A DNA stretch of 64,000 nt from Sneathiella marina. Lineage in GTDB: Bacteria > Pseudomonadota > Alphaproteobacteria > Sneathiellales > Sneathiellaceae. Position 1 is the first letter of the stretch. Each line of letters starts with the position of its first letter. A program made the translations under genes and the position numbers. Under the pieces are notes generated by a model. That model searched no databases and had not been told where the DNA came from. It was given only the letters and a program-made list of their open reading frames with translations. The stretch is taken from positions 3,833,501 to 3,897,500 of the forward strand of contig NZ_CP098747.1 of assembly GCF_023746535.1 (NCBI RefSeq). The letters are read 5' to 3'. This document shows, piece after piece, positions 27,637 to 38,173 of the stretch.

Positions 27637-28947
27637 ATGACCAATTGGCTGTCGGCCCTATCCATCTACCGCGATACCCGTATCCTTGCCATCACTTTTC
27701 TCGGGTTTTCGTCGGGTGTGCCGCTGCTCCTCTCCGGCAGCATACTGCAAGCTTGGCTGACGCAAGAAGATGTTGATCTTACGTCCATTGGTTTGTTCTC
27801 TCTGGTCGGATTGCCTTATACACTGAAATTCCTGTGGGCTCCGCTTATTGACAATTTGCGAATTCCGCTTCTGGACAAATTATTGGGGCGTCGTCGAAGC
27901 TGGCTTGTTTTTTTGCAAGTCTGCCTTATCGGCGCAACAGTTTTCCTGGCATTCAGCAATCCCAAGGCGGACCTTCTGCAGGTGGCCGTCGCTGCCCTCA
28001 TCGTTGCTTTCGCATCTGCCTCTTACGATATTATTGTCGATGCATTTCGGATCGAGATTTGCGACGATAAAAATATGGCAGCAGGCGCGGCAACTTATGT
28101 ATATGGGTACCGGGTTGCCATGTGGTTGACCGGTTTCAGCAGCTTCTTTATCGCCGCTTATTTTGGTTGGAGCGTCAGCTATTTGGTCATGTCCGGCTTC
28201 ATTCTTGTTGGCACGGTTACGGCGTTGCTAACGCGTGAACCCGTTACTCAAGCGCAATCTCACCAACCGGAGCAGTTTCAAAATCGCCAAGATTACCGCC
28301 AATGGCTGGAACAATCGGTGATCGCGCCTTTTCTGGATTTCATGCGCAAGCCCCACTGGTTGGTCATTATCCTTTTCACAATCCTTTATAAATTCGGCGA
28401 TAGCCTAGCAGGCGCGATGACGAATCCATTCTATATTCAAACCGGATTCTCGCTTACAGAAATTGCGGAGATCGTAAAGACCTTTGGCACCGTCGCCACT
28501 TTCATCGGGCTGTTTTTTGGCGGATGGCTCCTTGCGGCAACGACAATGTACAAATCGCTCTGGATATGCGGTCTGCTGCAAATGTTTTCCAATTTACTCT
28601 TCGCGGCGCAAGCCAGCATTGGACATGATCTCGCGTTTCTTGCCATCACAATTGGCATAGAAAATATAGCGGGCGGGATGGGAACAGCGGTCTTCGTTGC
28701 ATATCTGTCCAGTCTTTGTAATATATCCTATACCGCAACCCAGTATGCCTTGCTCACGTCGTTGACAGCTGTGGCGCGTACGGTGTTGGTGGCGCCTGCA
28801 GGGTGGCTGGCGGATCAGGTTGGCTGGTTCGAATTTTTTCTGGTTACGACTGCTGCGGCGATCCCGGGACTGGTTTTACTTTGGTGGTTATCCCGAATAC
28901 AGCCAGCACCAAAAAAACAAGAGGCATCCCAAATGTCCGTGGAGTAA
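27637..28947 (+). CDS. AmpG-like major facilitator permease
   Basis: A 436-residue transporter with about twelve hydrophobic helices. The first helices read ILAITFLGFSSGVPLLLSGSILQAWL and PYTLKFLWAPLID, the AmpG signature for import of anhydromuropeptides; a DAFRIEICDDKNMAAGAA loop and MGTAVFVAYLSSLCN segment also match. It lies between an alanine dehydrogenase gene and an acyl-CoA ligase (2-base gap), so its assignment to peptidoglycan recycling rests on the family alone; other AmpG-like carriers transport different substrates. Confidence 0.87.
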   Translation: MTNWLSALSIYRDTRILAITFLGFSSGVPLLLSGSILQAWLTQEDVDLTSIGLFSLVGLPYTLKFLWAPLIDNLRIPLLDKLLGRRRSWLVFLQVCLIGATVFLAFSNPKADLLQVAVAALIVAFASASYDIIVDAFRIEICDDKNMAAGAATYVYGYRVAMWLTGFSSFFIAAYFGWSVSYLVMSGFILVGTVTALLTREPVTQAQSHQPEQFQNRQDYRQWLEQSVIAPFLDFMRKPHWLVIILFTILYKFGDSLAGAMTNPFYIQTGFSLTEIAEIVKTFGTVATFIGLFFGGWLLAATTMYKSLWICGLLQMFSNLLFAAQASIGHDLAFLAITIGIENIAGGMGTAVFVAYLSSLCNISYTATQYALLTSLTAVARTVLVAPAGWLADQVGWFEFFLVTTAAAIPGLVLLWWLSRIQPAPKKQEASQMSVE

Positions 28948-28949
28948 AA

Positions 28950-30482
28950 ATGAATATAGCAAACCTACTACAACGAACAGCCCGAACCTATCCGGATTTG
29001 CCAGCGCTTGCTCATGGGCAAGACATTACCGCCACGTATCATCAATTCGATGAAGAATCCGCGGCTTTAGCCGGTGTCTTGCGAAATGATATGGGATTGC
29101 AGGCGGGTGATCGTGTAGCCCTGATCATGAAAAATCATCCAGAATACTGGATCGCTTTATTCGCAATATGGCGTGCCGGTCTTGTTGCCGTTCCCGTCAA
29201 TGCAAAACTTCATATCAATGAATTTCGCTATATTCTGGAAAATTCCGACAGCCGGTTGTGTTTTGCGACAGCCGAACTTGGCGACCAATTGCAACCGCTT
29301 ATTGACGAACTGCCAGACCTAGAAAGGGTTCTTTGCATTCAGGAGCAGGGTTATCAAAACTTGAAACTTGGGCCCGCTTTACCACTTCAATCCGTCAGGC
29401 CCGATGACCTTGCCTGGCTTTTTTACACGTCAGGAACAACGGGGAAGCCAAAGGGCGCAATGATCAGCCACCGCAACCTTCTCGTTGCGACCTTAAGCTA
29501 TTTTGCGGATATCACGTCCTTAAGTCCCGGTGATGCCGTAATTCATGCAGCACCCCAGACTCATGGGTCTGGCCTGTACGGCCTGCCGCTGGTTGCCAAA
29601 GCCGGAATACAGGTCACGCCTGTAAGTGGCGGCTTCGATCCGGCCGAAACGCTGGATTTGATCGCTCATTTCCCCAATTCCTGCTTTTTCTTTGCCCCGA
29701 CGATGGTACATCGCCTGATCGCCAGCCCGGCATTTGCAAGCGCGGATACCAGCAATTTAAAGCTTATTGTTTATGGCGGTGGCCCTATGTATGAAGCGGA
29801 TATTCGCCAAGCAATCGAGGCAATTGGGCCAAAATTTGCGCAGATTTACGGACAAGGCGAAGCTCCGATGACAATCACCGGATTGTCTTCCTCTCTCATC
29901 GAAAACGATACGCATCCCAGAAGAAGTGAAATCCTTGCCTCGGTTGGCACCGAAAGAACAGATGTTGAGGTGCAAATCTTTGATCAGGATGACAATCCGC
30001 TCCCGACTGGTGAGATCGGCGAAATTGTTGTCCGTGGTGACGTTGTAATGCTTGGATATTGGAAAAACCAGGAAGCGACGGACGAGACATTACGCGGCGG
30101 GTGGCTTCATACAGGCGACATGGGATGTTTCGACGAAGAGGGTTTTCTGACATTGAAAGACCGATCCAAGGATATGATAATATCCGGCGGTACCAACATT
30201 TATCCACGTGAAATAGAAGAAGCGCTGCTGACCTACCCGTTAGTCGAGGAAGTGTCCGTTATCGGTCGACCGCATAGTGATTGGGGAGAAGAAGTTGTAG
30301 CTTTCGTCGTGTGCGCAAATGCAGCACAAATTGAGCCCCGCGACCTCGATAGCCATTGTATTCAACACATCGCCCGTTTCAAACGTCCGAAGGAATATTT
30401 CTTTGTGAAAGATCTCCCTAAAAATAATTATGGGAAAGTACTCAAAACTGAACTTCGTGAGAGATTGAAAATCAAAAATTAA
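28950..30482 (+). CDS. AMP-forming acyl-CoA synthetase
   Basis: Adenylate-forming ligase of 510 residues; activates a carboxylic acid with ATP and transfers it to CoA. P-loop motif T160-SGTTGKPKG169, YGQGEAPM as the A5 region, GWLHTGDMG and LKDRSKDMIISGG hinge, and catalytic K496 (NNYGKVLK) are all present. I use the ATG at 28950, which has GGAG five bases upstream directly at the AmpG stop; the frame extends 49 codons into AmpG but that part has no family counterpart. Chain-length preference cannot be told. Confidence 0.92.
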   Translation: MNIANLLQRTARTYPDLPALAHGQDITATYHQFDEESAALAGVLRNDMGLQAGDRVALIMKNHPEYWIALFAIWRAGLVAVPVNAKLHINEFRYILENSDSRLCFATAELGDQLQPLIDELPDLERVLCIQEQGYQNLKLGPALPLQSVRPDDLAWLFYTSGTTGKPKGAMISHRNLLVATLSYFADITSLSPGDAVIHAAPQTHGSGLYGLPLVAKAGIQVTPVSGGFDPAETLDLIAHFPNSCFFFAPTMVHRLIASPAFASADTSNLKLIVYGGGPMYEADIRQAIEAIGPKFAQIYGQGEAPMTITGLSSSLIENDTHPRRSEILASVGTERTDVEVQIFDQDDNPLPTGEIGEIVVRGDVVMLGYWKNQEATDETLRGGWLHTGDMGCFDEEGFLTLKDRSKDMIISGGTNIYPREIEEALLTYPLVEEVSVIGRPHSDWGEEVVAFVVCANAAQIEPRDLDSHCIQHIARFKRPKEYFFVKDLPKNNYGKVLKTELRERLKIKN

Positions 30483-30569
30483 AAGGGATTGTCAGATCCG
30501 CACCAATCTATAGAATAGCCGGCCACATCTTTCCCTCCTGTATCGTCCAGATTTGCCGGACTCTCACTC

Positions 30570-31472
30570 ATGAATCAAAAACCAGTTATTGCCGCGCGTG
30601 GTTTGAAAAAGAAATATGGGGACACTGAAGTCGTCAAAGGAATTGATTTTTCTGTCGACGCTGCGCAATGCTTCGGTTTGCTTGGCCCAAATGGCGCTGG
30701 GAAATCGACAACCATGCGGATGATTATGGGCTTGTCACATATAAGCGGCGGTTCGCTCGAAGTTTTTGGCATGCCTGTCGATAAAATGCCCAGAAAAGCA
30801 AAAGCAAAAATTGGTTTGGTTCCGCAAGAAACCAATCTCGACCCCGATATCAGTGTGACAGAAAACCTAGAGGCCTTTGGCCGGTATTTTGCTTTGCCAA
30901 ATAATGTTATTGCCGAACGCGTGCCTAAATTATTGGAGTTCATGCAACTTAGTGACAAGAGCAATGCGCCGGTTGTCGCCCTATCTGGCGGTATGAAACG
31001 AAGATTGATCGTTGCCCGGGCCTTGATCGGCGATCCCGAGCTGGTGATTTTGGATGAGCCGACAACAGGCCTTGACCCGCAAGCCCGGGTTCTAATCTGG
31101 AAGCAGCTTACGGACTTGAAAAAACAGGGCCGCACATTATTGCTGACCACTCACTACATGGATGAGGCTCAGCGTTTATGCGATCAAATTGTTATCATTG
31201 ACGAAGGAAACATCCTCGATCAAGGGACACCTCAGGAGCTGATTGATCGCCATGTAAAAGGTCATGTCTTCGAGGTTCAAAAACCTCATCACGCGACGTC
31301 GTCACCGGAAAAGTGGGATAGTGAGGATATTGGCGATTCTATCCTTTATTTTGTGCATGATACCGTTGAATTTATTGATGATCTGCCGGAAGAGGCCTCC
31401 TACCTGCACCGTCCGGCAAACCTGGAAGATGTTTTTCTTCGCCTGACTGGCCGAATTCTTCGGGACAACTGA
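30570..31472 (+). CDS. ABC-2 type exporter ATPase (NodI/DrrA-like)
   Basis: A 300-residue ATPase with full motifs: Walker A G39-PNGAGKS46, signature LSGGMKRRL, Walker B LVILDEPTTGLDP and switch TTHYMDEA. The length and C-terminal extension fit the NodI/CcmA-like exporters. The 87-base gap upstream could hold a promoter, though I see no clear one. The permease starts 5 bases downstream. The substrate is unknown; the NodI resemblance does not imply Nod factor. Confidence 0.93.
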   Translation: MNQKPVIAARGLKKKYGDTEVVKGIDFSVDAAQCFGLLGPNGAGKSTTMRMIMGLSHISGGSLEVFGMPVDKMPRKAKAKIGLVPQETNLDPDISVTENLEAFGRYFALPNNVIAERVPKLLEFMQLSDKSNAPVVALSGGMKRRLIVARALIGDPELVILDEPTTGLDPQARVLIWKQLTDLKKQGRTLLLTTHYMDEAQRLCDQIVIIDEGNILDQGTPQELIDRHVKGHVFEVQKPHHATSSPEKWDSEDIGDSILYFVHDTVEFIDDLPEEASYLHRPANLEDVFLRLTGRILRDN

Positions 31473-31477
31473 CAAAA

Positions 31478-32254
31478 ATGCTCATTCCAAATCCAAAATA
31501 TGTTCTCGCCATTACGGTTCGACAATATCTCATTTTCTTGAAATTCATTGTTCCAAATTTAGTATCCAATGTGGCGAACCCGCTGTTATTCCTCTTCGCG
31601 TTCGGATTTGGTCTCGGGCAGTTTATCGACACAATGGACGGCATGAGCTACCTGACCTTCGTTATTGCCGGAATGATTGCATATTCGGCTGCCTTTTCTG
31701 CAAGTTTTGAGACCACAATCGGGTCTTTTACGCGGTATTTCAATATGGGTATTTGGGATGCGATCCTGTCAACGCCGGTGACCCTGACTGAGCTTCTTAT
31801 GGGGGAGGTTTTATGGGCGGCAGTCAAAGCCCTTATTTCGGCTTTAAGCGTTTTGGCCGTTGGCTTGATCTGGGGCGGTGTCCCGTCAATTTCAGGTGCT
31901 CTGATCGCTTTGCCATTCGTTTTTATTGCCTCGATATGCTTTGCCTGCGTTGGCCTTCTGGCGACGGCCTATGCCAAGGGATATGATTTTTTCAGTTACT
32001 TCTTTACGTTCTGGATTACACCCATGTTCGTCTTTTGCGGTGTATTCTTTGATATCAACCGGTTTCCAGAAGTAATTCAATGGTTCGCATGGTTTTTCCC
32101 CATGACCCATCTCATCGCAGCAATCAGACCCCTCATTGCCGGGTTGCCGGTAGAGGGTCAAATGCTCGCGTTTCATACGGCTTATATTATCGCCATGAGC
32201 GTAATCTCGTTTATCCTGGCAAACAGGAAGATGCGGCAGCGCCTGTTCGATTAG
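31478..32254 (+). CDS. ABC-2 type exporter permease (NodJ-like)
   Basis: A 258-residue protein with six predicted helices. Conserved features of the ABC2 membrane family are seen: the LRF-like N-terminal amphipathic segment, NPLLFLFAFGFGLG, the MGIWDAILSTPVTLTELLMGEVLW coupling region and the C-terminal WFFPMTHLIAAIRPL stretch. Paired with the preceding ATPase it would form a complete two-subunit exporter of a lipid, glycan or small molecule. Convergent with maeB. Confidence 0.92.
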   Translation: MLIPNPKYVLAITVRQYLIFLKFIVPNLVSNVANPLLFLFAFGFGLGQFIDTMDGMSYLTFVIAGMIAYSAAFSASFETTIGSFTRYFNMGIWDAILSTPVTLTELLMGEVLWAAVKALISALSVLAVGLIWGGVPSISGALIALPFVFIASICFACVGLLATAYAKGYDFFSYFFTFWITPMFVFCGVFFDINRFPEVIQWFAWFFPMTHLIAAIRPLIAGLPVEGQMLAFHTAYIIAMSVISFILANRKMRQRLFD

Positions 32255-32278
32255 GGATAAGCTGGGTGTAGGGGTTTA

Positions 32279-34543
32279 TTACTGGCCCGCCTCATGAGCC
32301 GCCAATGCCGCCATATTAACCAAATCGGAAACCGTGGCACCAATCGGGACAATTTGAACCGGCTTTGACAATCCAACCAATAACGGACCGATCACGGTGC
32401 TTTCGCCCAATGATGACATAAGTTTAGAGGCAATATTTGCAGAATGAAGCCCCGGCATAATCAGAACATTTGCCGGTCCGGAAAGGCGACAAAAAGGATA
32501 CATGGCCATGAGTTCGGGGTTAAGCGCAACATCCGCGGACATATCCCCGTCGTACTCGAAATCAAGCTCTTCCTTATCCAACAAACATACCGCTTCACGA
32601 ATTCGATCAGAGGTTATATGTTGCGGATTGCCAAAATTGGAATAGGACAATAGCGCGACACGCGGCTCATGCCCGAGGCGACGGGCCACTTCCACAGCTT
32701 CTTTGGATATTTGAACGAGCTCTTCTGCCGTAGGTAGGTTTGTGACAGTCGTATCCGCCATGAACACAGTACGATCACGACCAACAATAACAGAAACACC
32801 TGCAATCCGCTGACCTTCTTTTGGGTCGATTACTTTCTGAATTTCCTTGAACGCAACAGAAAAACGACGGGTTACACCCGTTAGAACCGCATCCGCATCT
32901 CCCATTGCAACCATGCAAGAGGCGAAAATGTTCCGATCCCTGTTGACCAGGCGAACACAATCGCGGAACAAGTATCCTTGCCGTTGCAGTCTTGCGAATA
33001 GAAAGTCATGATATTTCTCGCGGTCTTCCATTTCACTCGCGTTATAAATCTCTAAACTATTAGCGCCTTCGACGCCAATTTCGTTCATTATCTTATGAAT
33101 TTCGTCTTTGCGCCCGATCAGGACAGGAATACCGTACCCTGCCTTTTGGAACTCGACGGCCGCCCGAATGACCTTTTCTTCCTCGCCTTCCGCGAAGACA
33201 ACACGGCGGGGAGCGGCGCGAACCTCATCCATGATCAATTGAAGCGATCCTGCCGTCGGATCCAGACGGGCCCGCAATTCATTGCGATAGGCATGTTCGT
33301 CAATAATCGGGCGTCGTGCGACACCTGATTCCATCGCCGCTTTGGCGACTGCCATGGGAACATGGCTGATCAGTCGCGGATCAAATGGCACGGGAATGAT
33401 ATATTCTGGTCCGTAAACAGGCCGCTGACCCTTATAGGCGGCCGCCACTTCATCAGGCACATCTTCCCGGGCCAATTCGGCCAGCGCTTCAGCCGCCGCA
33501 ATCTTCATGGCCTCATTAATCGTCGTCGCCCGGACATCAAGCGCGCCTCGAAATATATAGGGAAATCCCAGAACGTTGTTGACCTGGTTTGGAAAATCAG
33601 ACCGGCCTGTGGCAACAATAGCATCGTCGCGGACTTCCGCTATTTCTTCAGGCCTGATTTCAGGGTCAGGGTTAGCCATGGCAAAAACAATTGGCTTCTC
33701 CGCCATGGATTTCACCATGTCTTTCGTTACCGCGTCCTTCACGGACAGGCCCAAAAAGACATCGGAACCTGCCATCGCTTCCTCCAATGTTCTCGCTTCC
33801 GTCTCGACGGCGTGAGCGGACTTCCATTGATTCATGCCTTCTTCACGGCCCTGAAAAATCACGCCTTTCGTGTCACATAATATGGCATTTTCATGGGGAA
33901 GGCCCATGGCCTTGATAAGCTCAAGACAGGCAATTGCCGCCGCCCCGGCTCCGTTCACGACCACTTTCACATTCTTTATGCTGCGACCAGTAAGATCCAG
34001 TGCATTGATAAGCCCCGCAGCGCAAATAATTGCTGTTCCATGCTGGTCATCATGGAAGACGGGAATATCCATTAATTCGCGCAGGCGCTGCTCAATGATA
34101 AAACATTCCGGTGCCTTGATATCTTCAAGATTGATTCCGCCAAAGCTTGGCCCCATCAAGCGGACACTATTGACGAACTCGTCGACATCTTCGGTATCCA
34201 GCTCCAAATCGAAGCAGTCCAAGTCGGCAAATCGTTTGAAAAGGACAGCCTTTCCCTCCATTACAGGTTTCGATCCTAAAGCGCCAAGATTCCCAAGACC
34301 TAAAACCGCTGTGCCATTTGAGATAACGGCGACACGATTGCCTTTTGTCGTATAGTCGTAGACTGTTTCAGGATCTTCGGCGATGGCGAGGCAGGGAGCC
34401 GCGACACCAGGTGAATATGCCAACGACAAGTCATGCTGGGTTGTCATTGCTTTCGTGGCAATAATTTCCATTTTCCCGGGTTTCCCCTGCGCGTGGTAAC
34501 GCAAGGCTTCATCATACTGTCCGGAATCCCGTTTATCACTCAT
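32279..34543 (-). CDS. maeB: NADP-dependent malic enzyme with phosphotransacetylase-like C-terminal domain
   Basis: Oxidative decarboxylation of malate to pyruvate, providing NADPH. The 754 residues comprise the malic enzyme catalytic and NAD(P)-binding parts (about 1-420: SLAYSPGVAAPC, HDDQHGTAIICAAGL, VNGAGAAAIA) and a C-terminal phosphotransacetylase-related domain (about 430-750) that in other MaeB enzymes serves regulation by acetyl-CoA rather than catalysis. Divergent from mutS; the 95-base gap must contain both promoters, and a 6-bp hairpin lies at 34601-34617. Confidence 0.96.
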   Translation of the reverse strand: MSDKRDSGQYDEALRYHAQGKPGKMEIIATKAMTTQHDLSLAYSPGVAAPCLAIAEDPETVYDYTTKGNRVAVISNGTAVLGLGNLGALGSKPVMEGKAVLFKRFADLDCFDLELDTEDVDEFVNSVRLMGPSFGGINLEDIKAPECFIIEQRLRELMDIPVFHDDQHGTAIICAAGLINALDLTGRSIKNVKVVVNGAGAAAIACLELIKAMGLPHENAILCDTKGVIFQGREEGMNQWKSAHAVETEARTLEEAMAGSDVFLGLSVKDAVTKDMVKSMAEKPIVFAMANPDPEIRPEEIAEVRDDAIVATGRSDFPNQVNNVLGFPYIFRGALDVRATTINEAMKIAAAEALAELAREDVPDEVAAAYKGQRPVYGPEYIIPVPFDPRLISHVPMAVAKAAMESGVARRPIIDEHAYRNELRARLDPTAGSLQLIMDEVRAAPRRVVFAEGEEEKVIRAAVEFQKAGYGIPVLIGRKDEIHKIMNEIGVEGANSLEIYNASEMEDREKYHDFLFARLQRQGYLFRDCVRLVNRDRNIFASCMVAMGDADAVLTGVTRRFSVAFKEIQKVIDPKEGQRIAGVSVIVGRDRTVFMADTTVTNLPTAEELVQISKEAVEVARRLGHEPRVALLSYSNFGNPQHITSDRIREAVCLLDKEELDFEYDGDMSADVALNPELMAMYPFCRLSGPANVLIMPGLHSANIASKLMSSLGESTVIGPLLVGLSKPVQIVPIGATVSDLVNMAALAAHEAGQ

Positions 34544-34638
34544 CGAACTGCGCCCTTGTCTTTTTCATACTCAATTATGGCCAGAAAAAATTTATACAAA
34601 GCTGTTGGCAAAACAGCCTGCTATGTTAGTTTTCCTTC

Positions 34639-37308
34639 ATGCCTACCTTAGTCAAAACCAAGTCGCAACCGAATAAATCAGTGACCCCTATGATGGAACA
34701 GTATCTCGCCATCAAAGAGGATCACCCTGATAGCCTGCTTTTTTATCGCATGGGTGATTTTTACGAACTGTTTTTTAACGACGCTGAGGTCGCCTCCGCG
34801 TCTTTGAATATAGCCCTGACTAAACGTGGAAAGCATGCCGGTCAAGATATTCCCATGTGCGGCGTGCCTGTGCATGCAGCAGATGGATACCTGCAAAAAT
34901 TGATCCGCAATGGGCATCGTGTTGCGGTGGCCGAACAAACGGAAAGCCCCGCCGAAGCGAAGAAGCGCGGATACAAGTCGGTTGTTGCTCGGGAAGTTGT
35001 ACGGCTTGTGACACCAGGGACAATCACCGAAGAGTCTCTCCTGGATTCGCGATCACATAATTTTCTCGTTGCGCTTGCCCGTGTTGGGAAAGTCTATGCA
35101 ATTGCCTGGCTCGATATATCCACCGGTGATTTTTCCGCTACCGCTATTTCCATGGACGACATAGGTGCTCAGGTATCGAGATTGGATCCCGGTGAAATCC
35201 TGATGTCGGATCGTTGGCTGGATGAGGCGGTCTTTCGTGAGCTGGGCCAGGACTGGCAGAAAAATTTGACTCCCTTACCCTCAGTCAGGTTCGACAGCCA
35301 AAGTGGCGAGCGCAGACTACAAGCGCTTTTCGATGTCAAAACCCTTGATGCGTTTGGGACATTCAGCCGCGCCGAACTTGCGGCCTGCGGGGCTCTGGTA
35401 GATTATGTGGAACTGACCCAAAAAGGTAAGTTTCCCCTTATCAAACCACCGACGCAGCAACTCAGTAGCGATGTTATGTCCATCGATGCGGCGACCCGGC
35501 GCAATTTGGAAATGACACGTACCATGACCGGCGATCGACAAGGAAGCCTGTTATCCGTGATTGACCGAACCATAACCGGTGCTGGTGGCCGGAAGTTGAC
35601 CGGAGACATTGCCAGCCCCTCAACCTCACCTGAGTTGATCCACCGGCGGCTTGATATGGTGACCTTTTTTGAACAGAGTGACTCCCGGCGGGAGAGGTTG
35701 CGAGACATCCTTCGGCGCTGCCCCGATACGGAGCGGGCGCTATCACGATTATCCCTCGGGCGCGGCGGCCCGCGGGACCTCGCCGTCATTCGGGATGGAT
35801 TGGCTGAAACAACAAACCTGCGTCAGGCATTGGCTGGAAATGGCTTAGAGGAACCACCTGAAGGGATTGTTCTGGCAGGAGAACAGTTGGGGTATCACGC
35901 AGAGCTTGTAGATCTTCTAACCCGCTCGCTCGCACCGGACTTGCCTCTATTAACTCGAGATGGTGGATTTATCGGGAAAGGCTACCGAGCTGATCTCGAT
36001 GAATTCAAGGCATTGCGAGACGAGAGCCGTCGCCATATTGCCAATTTGCAAGCTCGATATGCTGCTCAGGTAAAAGTGCCCTCTTTAAAAATCAAACATA
36101 ACAATGTCCTCGGCTATTTCATCGAAATCACTCCGCGATTCGTTGACAATATGGAAGAGAGTTTCATCCACAGGCAAACAATGGCGAACGCAGTTCGGTA
36201 TTCAACCGTCGAGCTAGGAGAACTGGAAGACAAGATTTCGCGGGCCGCGGATCGGGCACTGGCCCTCGAACTAACTTTGTATGACGAACTTGCTAAAGCG
36301 GTAACAGATTGCGGTGCAAATATCCTGTCTGCTGCTGAGGCCATGGCACAGGTCGATGTCGCTGCAAGTCACGCACAACTTGCCAAGGAAAATGATTATT
36401 GCCGCCCCCTTGTGGATGAGGGTGTTGCCTTCGATATTAAAGGCGGACGCCATCCGGTTGTTGAAGCCGCCTTGCAGGCCGCAGCCGAAACTTCCTTCGT
36501 TGCCAATGATTGTAATCTGAATGAAGACCAGCGTCTTTGGCTGCTAACCGGCCCTAATATGGCGGGTAAAAGTACTTTCCTACGCCAAAACGCGTTGATC
36601 GCAATCATGGCGCAGATAGGGGCATATGTACCGGCAGCTTCGGCACATATCGGAATTGTTGACCGTCTTTTCAGCCGTGTCGGTGCTGCCGATGATTTGG
36701 CACGGGGCAGATCCACATTTATGGTGGAAATGGTTGAAACCGCCTCAATCCTGAATCAGGCGGGTTCAAGAGCCCTCGTCATACTAGACGAAATAGGCCG
36801 GGGGACAGCAACGTTTGATGGCCTGTCAATTGCCTGGGCGACAGTCGAGAATCTCCATGATGTAAATAAATGCCGCGCCTTGTTCGCCACGCATTATCAC
36901 GAGCTCACTGCCCTCGGATCAAAACTTCCAGCTCTCTCGAACCACAGCATGCGGGTCCGAGAATGGAAAGGGGATGTCATATTCCTGCACGAGGTTGGTG
37001 AAGGATCCGCTGACAGATCCTATGGGATACAGGTTGCCAAGCTTGCGGGCTTGCCGAAAGCTGTTGTAAAACGCGCCGAAAATGTTTTGGAAGCTCTCGA
37101 ACAGAAAGATCAAACATCCGCATCGACGCGGCTTGCCAACGACTTGCCCCTCTTTGCAACCGTAATTGAAGAAGTCTCAACGCCCAATGTTTCTGAAACT
37201 GTTTCACCGATTTTGGAAAAGCTGGAATTGATAAGCGTCGATGACTTGTCACCTCGTGATGCGCTGGATCTTCTATATGAACTAAAAGAATTATGCCCTG
37301 ATAAATAA
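34639..37308 (+). CDS. mutS: DNA mismatch repair protein MutS
   Basis: Recognises mismatches and short loops and recruits MutL. The 889 residues are typical of MutS1. The mismatch-wedging F41-Y-E43 motif (GDFYELF) is intact, the clamp and lever domains lie in the middle, Walker [10 protein letters not shown] is near 638-646, and [14 protein letters not shown] (Walker B and signature) follows. The extreme C-terminus (about 860-889) carries the tetramerisation-type [15 protein letters not shown] segment. In many alphaproteobacteria mutS lies directly beside glnD; here three genes intervene. Confidence 0.97.
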   Translation: MPTLVKTKSQPNKSVTPMMEQYLAIKEDHPDSLLFYRMGDFYELFFNDAEVASASLNIALTKRGKHAGQDIPMCGVPVHAADGYLQKLIRNGHRVAVAEQTESPAEAKKRGYKSVVAREVVRLVTPGTITEESLLDSRSHNFLVALARVGKVYAIAWLDISTGDFSATAISMDDIGAQVSRLDPGEILMSDRWLDEAVFRELGQDWQKNLTPLPSVRFDSQSGERRLQALFDVKTLDAFGTFSRAELAACGALVDYVELTQKGKFPLIKPPTQQLSSDVMSIDAATRRNLEMTRTMTGDRQGSLLSVIDRTITGAGGRKLTGDIASPSTSPELIHRRLDMVTFFEQSDSRRERLRDILRRCPDTERALSRLSLGRGGPRDLAVIRDGLAETTNLRQALAGNGLEEPPEGIVLAGEQLGYHAELVDLLTRSLAPDLPLLTRDGGFIGKGYRADLDEFKALRDESRRHIANLQARYAAQVKVPSLKIKHNNVLGYFIEITPRFVDNMEESFIHRQTMANAVRYSTVELGELEDKISRAADRALALELTLYDELAKAVTDCGANILSAAEAMAQVDVAASHAQLAKENDYCRPLVDEGVAFDIKGGRHPVVEAALQAAAETSFVANDCNLNEDQRLWLLTGPNMAGKSTFLRQNALIAIMAQIGAYVPAASAHIGIVDRLFSRVGAADDLARGRSTFMVEMVETASILNQAGSRALVILDEIGRGTATFDGLSIAWATVENLHDVNKCRALFATHYHELTALGSKLPALSNHSMRVREWKGDVIFLHEVGEGSADRSYGIQVAKLAGLPKAVVKRAENVLEALEQKDQTSASTRLANDLPLFATVIEEVSTPNVSETVSPILEKLELISVDDLSPRDALDLLYELKELCPDK

Positions 37309-37396
37309 TCTAAAGAGTGACAAGCCTCTATCCGCGTTCTAGTCTGGCGCCAAACTCAGACACACAACAGAAAAATAACAAGAATGGAGAAGTCGA

Positions 37397-38167
37397 ATGT
37401 TTGATTTATCTGGAAAAACCGCTGTTATTACCGGATCCAGTAAGGGAATAGGAAAAGCCATCGCCCACCGCATGGCTATGGCTGGTGCCAAAGTCACCAT
37501 TTCAAGCCGGAAAGCCGATATTTGCGAAGAGGTTGCCGCCGAGATTAACGCCGGAATTCCTGAAGGCAGTACGGGTGAGGCTGTTTCAATCCCTTGCAAT
37601 ATTAACTCCAAGGAGTCCTTGCAAAATCTGGTCGACGAAACGAAAGCCAAATTCGGTGATATTCATACACTGGTTTGTAATGCGGCACTCAATCCATATT
37701 TCGGGCCATCAGCCGATTGCCCGGATGAGGCCTTTGATAAAATTATGTCCAGCAACATAAAATCCAATCACTGGCTATGTAATATGGTGTTGCCGGAAAT
37801 GAAACAACGTAAAGATGGTGCCATAATCATTGTTTCGTCCATTGGCGGGATTAGAGGTTCTGCAGTACTTGGCGCCTATTGTATTTCTAAAGCGGCTGAT
37901 ATGCAGCTTGTCCGTAATCTGGCCGTCGAGCATGGACCGGACAACATCCGAGTCAATGCCATTGCACCGGGCCTGATCCAAACGAACTTTGCCCGGGCCT
38001 TATGGGAAAACCCGGAAATACTGAAACAGGCGACATCCCGCGCGCCCTTGCAGCGGATTGGACAACCTGATGAAATTGCTGGTGCCGCCGTTTTTATGGC
38101 GTCCGACGCAGGAACATTCCTGACCGGTCAAACGCTCACAATCGATGGTGGACAGACCATCACCTGA
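37397..38167 (+). CDS. SDR family oxidoreductase
   Basis: Classical short-chain dehydrogenase of 256 residues. Cofactor loop TGSSKGIG at 12-19, NAA at about 95-97, active-site S148 and Y161-x3-K165 are all present. R38 and K39 after the second strand favour NADP(H). The substrate is not determined; relatives act on 3-oxoacyl and hydroxyacyl compounds. GGAG 8-12 bases upstream supports the start. Ends 6 bases from the convergent exporter gene. Confidence 0.9.
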   Translation: MFDLSGKTAVITGSSKGIGKAIAHRMAMAGAKVTISSRKADICEEVAAEINAGIPEGSTGEAVSIPCNINSKESLQNLVDETKAKFGDIHTLVCNAALNPYFGPSADCPDEAFDKIMSSNIKSNHWLCNMVLPEMKQRKDGAIIIVSSIGGIRGSAVLGAYCISKAADMQLVRNLAVEHGPDNIRVNAIAPGLIQTNFARALWENPEILKQATSRAPLQRIGQPDEIAGAAVFMASDAGTFLTGQTLTIDGGQTIT

Positions 38168-38173
38168 CAATCT

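Noticed and set aside
30570-32254. Nodulation (NodI/NodJ) exporter
   Set aside because: The resemblance is shared by many ABC-2 exporters and no nod genes are present.
33362-34355. Open frames opposite maeB
   Set aside because: maeB is intact and conserved through this stretch, so these are codon-bias shadows.
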